The notes: a model not told the origin generated them from the letters alone. DNA of 64,000 bases from Lunatimonas sp. (GCF_020832325.1 NZ_JAFIEU010000026.1:1-64000); one strand, 5' to 3'; shown: positions 34,422-42,875, counted from the stretch's first letter. A program made the numbers and translations.

Positions 34422-35531
34422 CTATCCTTCTAAAATTTTAACCAAGTCCCTATTGACATAGTACACCTCCCTACCGTCTTTGATTTGAGCCAACATACCT
34501 GCTGCTTGTAATTCATTGAAGTATTTATTCAAAGTTGTTCTGGAGGCTATTTTCAGACGGTCACCCACCAGCTTTGGTTTCAGGTAGGGTTGGCTGAACA
34601 ATAATTCATTAACTTCTTTCGTGTACCATTTGATTGTTTCCCTTCCATGCTCAAGTGTGGATTCCATTTGTTCCAATATGTTTGTAATTAGCTGATTAGT
34701 AAGTTGGGCTGTTTGTTCCACAGCATCCAGCATGTAAAGGATCCACGGTTTCCACTTACCAGCTTGGGTAACCCCAGCAAGGTGGTGGTAATAATCGTCC
34801 TTATGGACAATGATATATTTGGAAAGATATAGGATCGGATGATTGAGTAGTCCTTTGTTGACTAAATACAACAAGTTCAAGACCCGTCCAGAACGCCCAT
34901 TCCCATCAGGAAAAGGGTGAATAGCCTCAAACTGATAATGTGAGATACACATTTTTAGCAATGGGTCAGTATTCGGATCTACGTTGTCATTCAAATAGTC
35001 CAGAAGGTTCCCCATTAAATGTTCCACGATACCTGGACCTCTTGGTGGCGTATAGATTATTTCTCCTGCCCTAAATTCGCTTTGCCCTCGTCTGATTACT
35101 GTCAATGAATGTGGAGGGCGTATTCCTCCTGAGGTATTTTTGATCTTTCTGAAAATCGCAACGATTCCATCCAGATCAATTGTTCCTTTTTCTTGAATCC
35201 GTCGATATCCTTCCCAAAGTGATTCCCTGTATCGCAACACCTCCTTAGTGGAAGGGCTGGCTTGCCTTTCTTGGATTGTATCGGAAACAGCTTTGTAAAG
35301 CTCATCCTCAGTAGTAAAGATATTCTCAATCTCGGAGGACGCCTTTGCCTCTTGGAGGGATATGGTATTGACAAGCATGGATGGGTTTGGTAGCCTTTGG
35401 ACATTGCCATCTACGGAAGCCAGTGCTCTGGAGGAACTAACGAGTTTTTTCAGGATATCGACATCTTCTTCTATCCCTGTAGGGGGTAGAAGTGGGAGGC
35501 TGTTAAAAGGTTTTGATCTGTCGTAAACCAT
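34422..35531 (-). CDS. Fic family protein (class II, self-inhibited AMPylase type)
   Basis: 369 residues. Fic motif HPFPDGNGRSGR at residues 205-216, with the catalytic His and phosphate-binding loop complete. An N-terminal Fic_N domain carries SSEIEN at 65-70, matching the inhibitory helix motif (S/T)xxxE(G/N) of class II Fic proteins. The C-terminal 70 residues form a winged-helix-like domain (SRTTLNKYFNELQAAGMLAQ). Fic enzymes usually AMPylate target proteins. Start set at MVYDRS because it lies just outside the 34-base palindrome at 35538; the upstream Met lies inside it. The gene separates two halves of a vsr gene. Confidence 0.9.
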   Translation of the reverse strand: MVYDRSKPFNSLPLLPPTGIEEDVDILKKLVSSSRALASVDGNVQRLPNPSMLVNTISLQEAKASSEIENIFTTEDELYKAVSDTIQERQASPSTKEVLRYRESLWEGYRRIQEKGTIDLDGIVAIFRKIKNTSGGIRPPHSLTVIRRGQSEFRAGEIIYTPPRGPGIVEHLMGNLLDYLNDNVDPNTDPLLKMCISHYQFEAIHPFPDGNGRSGRVLNLLYLVNKGLLNHPILYLSKYIIVHKDDYYHHLAGVTQAGKWKPWILYMLDAVEQTAQLTNQLITNILEQMESTLEHGRETIKWYTKEVNELLFSQPYLKPKLVGDRLKIASRTTLNKYFNELQAAGMLAQIKDGREVYYVNRDLVKILEG

Positions 35532-35537
35532 GCTTGA

Positions 35538-35571
35538 ATATGTCCAGAAAAGATGCATTTTCTGGACATAT
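35538..35571. promoter_or_regulatory. Perfect 14-bp inverted repeat before fic (operator 1)
   Basis: ATATGTCCAGAAAA (35538-35551) and TTTTCTGGACATAT (35558-35571) are exact inverted copies with a 6-base spacer, ending 7 bases from the fic start codon. Candidate operator, possibly for the winged-helix domain of Fic itself. Confidence 0.6.
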
Positions 35572-35592
35572 CTGCAATATACGTAAACTTCG

Positions 35593-35640
35593 TGGACATA
35601 AACGGATATATGTCCATTTTATTAAAAAAAATGGACATAT
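35593..35640. promoter_or_regulatory. Second inverted repeat and single half-site (operator 2)
   Basis: ATATGTCCATTTT (35608-35620) and AAAATGGACATAT (35628-35640) are exact inverted copies; a lone TGGACATA lies at 35593-35600. The TGGACATAT core is the same as in operator 1. Confidence 0.55.
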
Positions 35641-35649
35641 TAGGGTTTT

Positions 35650-35811
35650 GCGTCCACCATCAAATCCAACAGTGACATTTTGATCCCCAAGATCCAGTGG
35701 AACAGGCAATGCGACCACAAAATCAACCTCTCTTTCCAATCTAAAGGCTGGACCGTGCTACGATTTTGGGATTTTGAGGTAAAGAAGGAATTTCAGCACT
35801 ATATGAAATAG
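35650..35811 (+). pseudogene. vsr mismatch endonuclease, 3' half (disrupted)
   Basis: About 50 codons in one frame ending at TAG 35809-35811. They read IKSNSDILIPKI, then KGWTVLRFWDFEVKKEF, the C-terminal half of Vsr (N-x-x-FW-x-x-KI and GWxVLRFWxxE). It has no start and no upstream coding in this frame. It matches the missing end of the 34102 fragment, so the two were one gene. Confidence 0.8.
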
Positions 35812-35972
35812 GGATTTTTATTATAATAAAGACAGAAATCCGAAAAATAAGACAATTCTAAGTCTTTTATTTGTTCAAAATTCGAACCAAAAATTTCCCC
35901 CATTAATAAACGAAACTTCAGAATTGATGCTAGGGAACATTTAGTCAAGCTATGGCCAATATCATTACCATC
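35812..35972. other. A+T-rich gap before the HNH gene
   Basis: No gene seen. Strikingly A+T-rich compared with the flanking chromosome. Confidence 0.4.
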
Positions 35973-36686
35973 TTATATCTTGAAGACGTGAGATAAATGA
36001 AACTCTAGGTACTTTACGTGATCCTTTTGAACCTTTAACTTTATGTTACTATTAAGTTGAAGTAAAGAAGGATCAGAAACCTGATTGGATATCCGGATTC
36101 TTCCATCGCCTTCAAACCCAATATAACCAAGGTCAAAGAGCTTATCATACGTGGGAAGCAGTAGGAGCCCGTTGTATCTATCTATTTTTTCTGCACTAGT
36201 ACATCTTTTCCAAGGTTTAATATGTGAGGCGATCAACAGTCTAGAGTCCGGATAACCTGAGATGGAACATTTTCCCCAGACCTTCAATACATTTTTTCGA
36301 TATAGACCTTGCCCTCGTCGACTTAGAATAATACTCTCCTTTTCTAGTGAAGTGAGAGTTAGGTCCGCGATAATATCCTTAATCTCAGGATCAACCGGTT
36401 TTTGTGGATTACCGGAAAATGACTCAAGAAACTCTAGATAAAGATCTAAAGAACGGCTGTACATATTATTGCCCCGCTTATTTTTTTGAAAGAACTCATC
36501 ATAGCTAAAGTACAGTTCCTTTAACTTCAAAAGCTCATCAAAACTCGTAACGGAATAAACATCTATATCGAGAGCATCTTTTTTCTTGAGATGATTTGAA
36601 ATAGTCTTTAACGTATTCGAATACTTAAGCGGCTGTGTAATGTATCCTTTGTTTGCTCTTAGCCAGTTTTCAAACTCATGTTTCAT
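35973..36686 (-). CDS. HNH endonuclease (orphan, restriction-like)
   Basis: 237 residues. The C-terminal HNH_2-type nuclease domain (residues about 150-215) has CSISGYPDSRLLIASHIKPW, then EKIDRYNGLLLLPTYDKLFD, with the motif His, Asn and second His/Asp in order. The N-terminal 140 residues are a helical, probably DNA-binding region. Such proteins often belong to restriction systems, but no methyltransferase gene is next to it. The gene is A+T-rich, in an island with the broken vsr and fic. Start as the only good Met. Confidence 0.82.
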   Translation of the reverse strand: MKHEFENWLRANKGYITQPLKYSNTLKTISNHLKKKDALDIDVYSVTSFDELLKLKELYFSYDEFFQKNKRGNNMYSRSLDLYLEFLESFSGNPQKPVDPEIKDIIADLTLTSLEKESIILSRRGQGLYRKNVLKVWGKCSISGYPDSRLLIASHIKPWKRCTSAEKIDRYNGLLLLPTYDKLFDLGYIGFEGDGRIRISNQVSDPSLLQLNSNIKLKVQKDHVKYLEFHLSHVFKI

Positions 36687-36772
36687 AGAATGTTAGAATG
36701 AGATCGTATTTCTCAAAATCAGAGCTAATACACCTTATCATATTTTTTGGTCTCCGCGCTATTTGAAACCCC

Positions 36773-37045
36773 TCACACCGCCTGCACCACAATGCCACCA
36801 AAACGATGTTCTTCGGCCTTGCAGGTGACTCCTTGGACGTAGCAGATATCTCCCTCGTAGGGTTCCCCCGTATCGCGGTACTCACCCTGACAGCCCTGAC
36901 CAAATACAGTGGTGTTGTAAAAGGCAACGGGACGGCCCTCGGCATCGGTCGTCAGGTCACTGCAAGCCTTGCAGAGGTACTTGGGATACCTGGAGTAATA
37001 GGCTACTTCCTGCTTACAAATCGGACAGTTTTGCTGCTTTTCCAT
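36773..37045 (-). CDS. Small zinc-ribbon protein, unknown function
   Basis: About 90 residues. The N-terminus has CPICKQEVAYYSRYPKYLC, continuing with KAC, a C-x2-C...C-x2-C zinc ribbon, then a stretch with further Cys (GQGCQGEY, DICYVQGVTCKA). The two Mets upstream (37051, 37072) are alternative starts. The role is unknown; a nucleic-acid or protein-binding ribbon is plausible. Confidence 0.6.
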   Translation of the reverse strand: MEKQQNCPICKQEVAYYSRYPKYLCKACSDLTTDAEGRPVAFYNTTVFGQGCQGEYRDTGEPYEGDICYVQGVTCKAEEHRFGGIVVQAV

Positions 37046-37116
37046 AGACATGCCATTCAGTGCGTTTTCCAAAGTTCCTGAAAAGGGACAGATTAAAAAA
37101 CCTTCAACCGAAAAAA

Positions 37117-37156
37117 ATACCCTCCAAACCGAAAAACTGTCCGATTTGGAGGGTAT
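37117..37156 (-). terminator. Terminator of the exported PLP/RidA operon
   Basis: ATACCCTCCAAA (37117-37128) pairs perfectly with TTTGGAGGGTAT (37145-37156), 16-base loop, with a T-run following on the minus strand. Confidence 0.85.
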
Positions 37157-37180
37157 TGGATTACGCCGTTCTATTGCTCC

Positions 37181-38443
37181 CTATCGCCGGGTCACGACAA
37201 CTGGATCCGCAATCCCGTTGAGGTCATACACGATGCGGCCGTCGCGGATGGTCATCTGGCACTCAAAGCGCTTGTCGCCATCGATCTTGTAGCCATTACG
37301 GTCCCAGAAGCCGAAGTCACCCTCACGAAGTTGTAGGATGGCTACATCCGCAATACCCCCCTCACTTAGATTTCCCAGCATTTCGCGGTTGATCACCTGC
37401 GCGGGAGCCCAAGTGCTCATCTCGATCACCTTATCCAGATCCACTCCCATGGCGAGAAACTTGGACATGATATTCAAGATATCCTTCATGGCGGCGTTCA
37501 TACTTCCCTTGTGCAGGTCAGTACTGATGGTATTGGGCAGGAAGCCTGCTTCCAACGCAGGAATAGCCTGACGGAAGTCAAAGCTGGCTCCACCATACCC
37601 TACGTCAAAGACGATCCCGCGCTCCTGTGCTTCACGCACAAAAGGCTTAAACTTCCGGGTTTCGTACTCTACGATGGGCTCCCTCGCTCCTCCCAGCTCT
37701 GCAAAGGTATGGGTATAGATATCTCCCGGACGCAGTCGCTCGAAAAAGAGCTCCCGAAGTCGCAAGGGTGCAAAAGCCATAGAACCCCCAAAGTCGATGA
37801 TCACCGGCATGTCGGCAATGTTGCCTGCCTGCACGGCACGGTCTATGGGAATCCAGTCTCTACGTGCGTAGTGCGCCACTTTGAAACCTACTACGTGGTC
37901 TTTGTACTTCAGTGCTGCCTGCGCGGTGATTTCGGCGTCCATGTCGGTGGTATCCTGCTCCCAGGCACCGCCACGCATCCCCTCACCCACAATGTTCATA
38001 AAGGCGAGCACACGGGTACGGGAAGGATCTATGATGTTCTGCTTGAAGATGTGGATGTTTTTCCAGCCGGGACCTCCACAGTCCACGATGGTGGTCACCC
38101 CAACGCGGAAAGTGTACCCGTCCGGATCCACCGCAGTGAGGCCGTCACTTAAGTAGCTGTTTTCACGGGTTCCCGCGAAATTATGGCCGTGGATATCGAT
38201 CAGCCCAGGTACCACGAGCATGCCTTTGGCATTGACCACCTGCTTGGCGCCGTCCCCGGGGATGGAAGCCGCGATGCGTGCTACCTTACCATCTTTGATC
38301 GCAACGTCCCGCAATCCATCCGTGCCGCTCTTGGCATCGATTACGTGACCGCCTTTGATGACGATATCGTAATCTTGTGCGTGCAACGCTCCCATGGCAA
38401 AAAATGCCATCAGAGCTACTATAAGTCTATGTTTCTTCATCAT
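37181..38443 (-). CDS. Exported amidohydrolase/deacetylase (EF_0837-like)
   Basis: 420 residues, signal peptide ending near GALHAQD, then an amidohydrolase TIM barrel. Metal ligands visible are His85 and His87 (LIDIHGHNF) and probably carbamylated Lys188 (GFKVAHYA), with later IDFGGS, TFAELGGAREP and TISTDLHKG. The family (EF_0837/AHA_3915) contains N-acetyl-D-amino-acid and dipeptide-type hydrolases and is typically next to SelA-like PLP enzymes, as here. It is the last gene of the five-gene operon. In most bacteria these proteins are cytoplasmic; this one carries a signal peptide. Confidence 0.85.
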   Translation of the reverse strand: MMKKHRLIVALMAFFAMGALHAQDYDIVIKGGHVIDAKSGTDGLRDVAIKDGKVARIAASIPGDGAKQVVNAKGMLVVPGLIDIHGHNFAGTRENSYLSDGLTAVDPDGYTFRVGVTTIVDCGGPGWKNIHIFKQNIIDPSRTRVLAFMNIVGEGMRGGAWEQDTTDMDAEITAQAALKYKDHVVGFKVAHYARRDWIPIDRAVQAGNIADMPVIIDFGGSMAFAPLRLRELFFERLRPGDIYTHTFAELGGAREPIVEYETRKFKPFVREAQERGIVFDVGYGGASFDFRQAIPALEAGFLPNTISTDLHKGSMNAAMKDILNIMSKFLAMGVDLDKVIEMSTWAPAQVINREMLGNLSEGGIADVAILQLREGDFGFWDRNGYKIDGDKRFECQMTIRDGRIVYDLNGIADPVVVTRR

Positions 38444-38468
38444 AATGTAAATGTGTGGGTATGGTTCA

Positions 38469-39692
38469 CTAAACTTTGGCCGCTGAGAGTACCTCGGATA
38501 GGCGCTTGGCGACCACCTTTTCTTCTCCCGGCCTCAGCATAAACACGGTGAGACTGATTGCATGCTCTTTGCCTCCGATTACTTCGATAGAGGGATTCCC
38601 CGAACGCAGTTTTTCCTGTAGCTCAGGTCTGGTAATCCGGATATAATTGGGATCCCAAGCGATCTCCAGGTAAGGGGTATGGTTAGCGATGGGAGGTACA
38701 GTGACATCGGTGGTGATATTTCCTACCTTCTTCACCGCTTCTGCTATCAGGAATACCTTGTCTTCCCAAGATTTCCATTCCTTCGCGTGGTCGGTGTTGA
38801 TGTATTTTTCCAACGCCACGTACATGCCCAATATCTCTTCTTTGTTTACCTTCATGCCCCGGCCGATGGTACCGCCACGGGGAGGAGCACTGAGACGGGC
38901 AGCTTCGATCAGGTCCTTGCGACCCATCAGGATACCGGCACTCTGAGGACCCCTCATGGCCTTTCCTCCCGATACACAAACCAGGTCAAAGCCCATGTCG
39001 TTGTATTTCCACAGGTTTTCTACAGGCGGCACATCGGCAGCCATATCGATCATGGTAGGGATACCGTGCTTTTTGCCCAAGGCTACGAACTCTTCGTGCT
39101 GAATCTTGCCATCCGGCGCCTGATAGTTTAGAAACCACATCATAGCGGTGCGGTCGTTGATCGCCGCTTCCAGTTCCTCCACCGTTTCCACGGGAACCAT
39201 GGTGACACCGGTATTGGTCAGGGCGTGCACGTAGCCCACGTTATGGCTTTTCTGCACGATCACCTCGTTTTTCATTCCCTGAAGGTTGGGAAGCTGGGCG
39301 ATCTTCTTGCGGTCGGTGCCGGTAAGCACCCCAGCAAGGCCCAATACCATGGCGGACCAGCAGCCGGCCGTTACGGTGGCCGCTTCGGCATGGCACAGCT
39401 CGGCGATCTTAGCGCCCACCTTGTCCTGCACCTCATCCAGCATGGCGAATTGCGTACCGGTGAGTTGGATGGTTTCCATCACTTCCTTGGGCATCAGGGA
39501 GGCGGTCATAGCCGTGTAAGTACCCGCCGCATTCACAAATGTGCGAATGCCCAGCTCCTTCATCACGTCCCTTTTGGGGGCTTCTTCCAGGGTTGTTCCC
39601 ATTGCAGACTGCAAGGGCAAGCCCGTGCCGATCATGCCCCCCACGAGTGGGAGGGCAGACAGCCTTTTCAGTAATTTTCTTCTTGATAACAT
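38469..39692 (-). CDS. Tat-exported SelA-like PLP-dependent enzyme
   Basis: 407 residues. The N-terminus SRRKLLKRLSALPLVGGM is a strong twin-arginine signal (SRRxLLK). Then comes the fold-type-I PLP domain of the selenocysteine-synthase-like family that includes D-glucosaminate-6-phosphate ammonia-lyase: VNAAGTYTAM, EAATVTAGCWSAM, the PLP-binding Asp region (PTMIDMAADVPP) and Schiff-base Lys244 in VSGGKAMRGPQSAG. Export of a folded, cofactor-loaded PLP enzyme by Tat is unusual. The likely reaction is an amino-elimination or dehydration giving an enamine/imine, which suits the RidA protein encoded next door. Confidence 0.87.
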   Translation of the reverse strand: MLSRRKLLKRLSALPLVGGMIGTGLPLQSAMGTTLEEAPKRDVMKELGIRTFVNAAGTYTAMTASLMPKEVMETIQLTGTQFAMLDEVQDKVGAKIAELCHAEAATVTAGCWSAMVLGLAGVLTGTDRKKIAQLPNLQGMKNEVIVQKSHNVGYVHALTNTGVTMVPVETVEELEAAINDRTAMMWFLNYQAPDGKIQHEEFVALGKKHGIPTMIDMAADVPPVENLWKYNDMGFDLVCVSGGKAMRGPQSAGILMGRKDLIEAARLSAPPRGGTIGRGMKVNKEEILGMYVALEKYINTDHAKEWKSWEDKVFLIAEAVKKVGNITTDVTVPPIANHTPYLEIAWDPNYIRITRPELQEKLRSGNPSIEVIGGKEHAISLTVFMLRPGEEKVVAKRLSEVLSAAKV

Positions 39693-39744
39693 GTTCTGGG
39701 GTCATTTTTGGCCCGGTGGTCCGGTGCCTATAAGGAAGGGAGGT

Positions 39745-40284
39745 TTAATCCTCTATCTCCACAATCATTTCAATTTCGACGGCGATGCCACCGGGCAGGG
39801 ATACCATGCCCACGGCTGAGCGCGCATGCTTGCCTCTTTCTGGTCCGAATACTTCCACCATAAAGTCTGTGAATCCGTGGATTACCGCAGGGGATTCCAC
39901 AAAGTCCGGGGTGCTGTTTACCATGCCCAGTACCTTGACGATGCGCTTCACTTTCTTCAGGTCTCCGATCTCGTATTTCAGGGCGTTGAGCAGCTGTATG
40001 CCGGTGAGGCGCGCCGCTTCCCTACCTTGTGCCACGGTCAGGTCCGCACCAAGTTTTCCGGTCATATTGGTGCCATCCGCCTGCATAGGGCCGTGGCCGG
40101 AGAGGAATACCAAGTTACCGCTACGGACGGCCGGCACGATGTTGCTGGCTCCAGGTCCTTTCGGTACCAAGGTTATTCCCATGTCGGCAAGTTTCTTTTC
40201 CGGATCATAGGTTCCCTGCGCATAAAGCATCGAGGCAGTACCCAAAAACAAAAAGGCGATAGTGGTCAGCACGGTTAGTTTCAT
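39745..40284 (-). CDS. Exported RidA/YjgF family protein
   Basis: 179 residues with a clear signal peptide (FLFLGTASMLYAQ). The RidA domain (residues about 35-179) keeps the substrate Arg155 in HARSAVGMVSLPGG and the C-terminal VEIEMIVEI strand. RidA proteins hydrolyse reactive enamine/imine intermediates released by PLP enzymes. Most are cytosolic, so an exported copy next to an exported PLP lyase-like enzyme suggests a shared periplasmic job. It is 52 bases upstream of the PLP gene in the same operon. Confidence 0.87.
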   Translation of the reverse strand: MKLTVLTTIAFLFLGTASMLYAQGTYDPEKKLADMGITLVPKGPGASNIVPAVRSGNLVFLSGHGPMQADGTNMTGKLGADLTVAQGREAARLTGIQLLNALKYEIGDLKKVKRIVKVLGMVNSTPDFVESPAVIHGFTDFMVEVFGPERGKHARSAVGMVSLPGGIAVEIEMIVEIED

Positions 40285-40313
40285 AGTGTATTGTGTTTAT
40301 AAATGAAAGGTTG

Positions 40314-41069
40314 TTATTCAAAGATCAAGGTACCAAAATACTGGGGTAGATGAAAATCAGGTCGCGGATTATCTACCACATTCCAGGTAAAATAGTGTGG
40401 GTTGCCGGTTCGGCTGCCCGTTTTGTAGAAATTGGCCTTCCACTCTACACCTGGTGCGGGAGTAGTTACCTTGCCATGATGTGAAAGCATCGCTAGGGGC
40501 ACCTTGTACTCGATGGTCCACACGGTGTCTTTCACGATCTCTGGATCCACCACAGGAGGCATGGAGTGGGCAATCGCTATCTTTTTGATCTGATCCGCTT
40601 CCAGTACCTGATAGGTCTTTCGGGGCTGTGTGACATAGTGGAGCAGCGGTACCCCACCGGCATTTATTTCCAAATTAAAATAGGTCAGGGGGCTGTCGGA
40701 GTCGGGTGAAAAGAAGAATTCCACGCAGGAATCCGTGGAGACTGCTCCGTTGATTTCAGTTACCTTGCTTTGTACATACCGGTCATGCACCTTGAAAATC
40801 CCATAGATATGGTCTTTGTCATAGAGTAACTTGGCGTGGGTAACCGGGCTGAACAGGGGCTTTTCACCCATGTAATGCGTGAGCTCTACGGCCTCCACGT
40901 TTTCCCAAACAGCCTTATCCCAGTCCGCATCGATGGTGATGTGGCCTGTGAGCGGCTTTACGCGGTAGGTATTTTCCAACTTCAAATCGTCTGTCATGGT
41001 GTGTGTATTCATGGTCAGTAGGGTCACGAAAGCCGTGATCCATACTCCTATTTGATGGGTGATCAACAT
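40314..41069 (-). CDS. Secreted carbohydrate-binding family 9-like protein
   Basis: 251 residues with an N-terminal hydrophobic segment (IGVWITAFVTLLTM) that can be a signal or anchor. The body is a CBM9/DUF1083-like beta sandwich (ITIDADWDKAVWENVEAVELTHYMG, read in two parts; TDSCVEFFFSPDSDS; YKVPLAMLS; WKANFYKTGS). CBM9 domains bind sugar reducing ends; related stand-alone proteins are often near oxidoreductases. In the operon it may capture or shuttle the substrate, which is inference. The start could also be the internal Met near residue 20. Confidence 0.75.
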   Translation of the reverse strand: MLITHQIGVWITAFVTLLTMNTHTMTDDLKLENTYRVKPLTGHITIDADWDKAVWENVEAVELTHYMGEKPLFSPVTHAKLLYDKDHIYGIFKVHDRYVQSKVTEINGAVSTDSCVEFFFSPDSDSPLTYFNLEINAGGVPLLHYVTQPRKTYQVLEADQIKKIAIAHSMPPVVDPEIVKDTVWTIEYKVPLAMLSHHGKVTTPAPGVEWKANFYKTGSRTGNPHYFTWNVVDNPRPDFHLPQYFGTLIFE

Positions 41070-41090
41070 TGCTTTTCGGGTTTATGATCC

Positions 41091-42875
41091 TCAATTTGGT
41101 TGATTGGCCGCTAACTCCTCCCTGACTCGCTGCACCTCCAGTGGAGACACGCTGTTGGCATTGTTGCCAAAGCTTTTGCGGATATAGGTAAGCACAGAGG
41201 CCATTTCTTCGTTGCTAAGGAAGTTATGAGCTGGCATGATCTGATTGTAATTTACACCGTTGACGGTGATCGGGCCCTCCATGCCATTGAGGACGATTTC
41301 GATCAGCCTACGTTTGTTACCCGTCACCCAATCGGTTTCTGCCAGGGGAGGAAATCGGGTGCCGTCTCCTTTGCCATCCCGCTGATGGCAGGTGGCGCAG
41401 TACAAATTATAGGCCACCGCACCCGCTTCCAACAGGCCTACCTCTAGATTGTCTTTTTCCGGGTGCGGATCCTTGATGTTCGTACGGGTATTTTTGCGCT
41501 CTTCCAGTTTGGCCAATGCTTCCTGACCAAAATCTCCCTTTTTGCCGGTGTACATTACCCGCCAAACCTTCCCCTGCACACTCTCGGTGATATACAGGGA
41601 TCCGTCGGGTCCCATGGAGAGTCCCATGGGGCGAGCTGCTGCATCACCGGTATTGACGATAGTGTCCAACTGGGCAAAGCCATCGGCAAAGACCTCCCAT
41701 GGACCGGAAGGCTTGCCGTCCTGAAAGGGAACAAAGCCTACGAAATACCCAGCCTGCGGATAGGGTCCCCGGATAGTAGAACCGTGAAAAGCCACAAAGG
41801 CTCCTTCTTTATACCGGTCGGGAAATTGGTTGCCCCGGTAGAAGTGCAGGTCATTCGGCGCAAAGTGTCCGGGAAAACCCAGCAATGGGTAGGTGATTTT
41901 GGCGGGATCTGCTTCTATTTTCTTGTCTCCCCCATACTCCGGGTTCAGGAGCTTTTTGCCCTGAAGCTGATCGTAATAATAATAGGGCCATCCGCCATCT
42001 GTTCCCTCCTCCACGCGGAAAAACTCCTCAGAAGGCAAAATGGCGCTTTCCCAAGGGGAATACATATCCGGCCAGGTGCGGTTCATATTGTCCCTGCCGT
42101 GTTGCACTACGTAGAGTGCATTTTCTTTCTGATTCCACTCCATGGCCACCACACTTCGGATGCCGGTAGCGTAGCGATATCCATGCTCTTGCTGCGTTTG
42201 ATTCAGCGTGTTTGCATCAAAGCGCCAAATGCCACCGTGCCATTCGAGCTGCGGACAGGGATCCATGCCAGGTGCTCCGGGACGTCGGTTAAATTCCTGG
42301 CAAACATCTCCCGGCGAACCAAAGGGAACATAAAGGTTTCCTTCGTTGTCAAATGCGATCGGCTTGGCTATATGCTCGTACCCATGCTCAGCGTTCTTGT
42401 AATCATCCCTGACGATCAACTCGGCCTCTCCCGTAGGGACCAACGCATCCATGTCCATCTTCATCCGATAGACTTCGCCGGCCGTGCTGAAATAAAGATA
42501 CTCGTTGTAGATCCGCATGGCTGTACCATAGTTTCCCGTATCTGGATAGTCTCCGAAATATTCCACTACATCTGCTTTGCCGTCGTTGTCCGAATCCCGT
42601 AGTGCTACCAGCCCTTGGCCTTCTTTGTTGGGGACTCGGAGCTTCATGTAGATATCTCCCTTTTGGTCTACCGTCAGATGCCTAGCCCGTCCCACGCTGT
42701 CGATCACCACCACGGCTTCAAAGCCATCAGGGAGGAACAGGCCGCCATTGTCGGGATCCCCCGGGGGCAAATTGCTTTCGGGTGTACAGGACAGTTGAAT
42801 CAATAATCCGAGCAGCAACGCCCACATAGGTGAGCCTGCCCGGCTCCTACATTTTCGTAAAGTGTGCCTAAACAT
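41091..42875 (-). CDS. PQQ-dependent sugar dehydrogenase/cytochrome c fusion lipoprotein
   Basis: 594 residues, lipobox LSC after a hydrophobic signal. Residues about 40-460 are a six-bladed propeller like soluble glucose or sorbosone dehydrogenases (GFEAVVVIDSVGRARHL; YRYATGIRSVVAMEW; SLYITESVQGKVWRV). A cytochrome c domain follows, with heme motif CATCH at 493-497 and a Met ligand near NQIMPAHN. Electrons would pass from substrate to PQQ to heme. No PQQ synthesis genes are in the window. It is the first gene of the five-gene operon; the start is uncertain (Met at 42827 is an alternative). Confidence 0.87.
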   Translation of the reverse strand: MFRHTLRKCRSRAGSPMWALLLGLLIQLSCTPESNLPPGDPDNGGLFLPDGFEAVVVIDSVGRARHLTVDQKGDIYMKLRVPNKEGQGLVALRDSDNDGKADVVEYFGDYPDTGNYGTAMRIYNEYLYFSTAGEVYRMKMDMDALVPTGEAELIVRDDYKNAEHGYEHIAKPIAFDNEGNLYVPFGSPGDVCQEFNRRPGAPGMDPCPQLEWHGGIWRFDANTLNQTQQEHGYRYATGIRSVVAMEWNQKENALYVVQHGRDNMNRTWPDMYSPWESAILPSEEFFRVEEGTDGGWPYYYYDQLQGKKLLNPEYGGDKKIEADPAKITYPLLGFPGHFAPNDLHFYRGNQFPDRYKEGAFVAFHGSTIRGPYPQAGYFVGFVPFQDGKPSGPWEVFADGFAQLDTIVNTGDAAARPMGLSMGPDGSLYITESVQGKVWRVMYTGKKGDFGQEALAKLEERKNTRTNIKDPHPEKDNLEVGLLEAGAVAYNLYCATCHQRDGKGDGTRFPPLAETDWVTGNKRRLIEIVLNGMEGPITVNGVNYNQIMPAHNFLSNEEMASVLTYIRKSFGNNANSVSPLEVQRVREELAANQPN

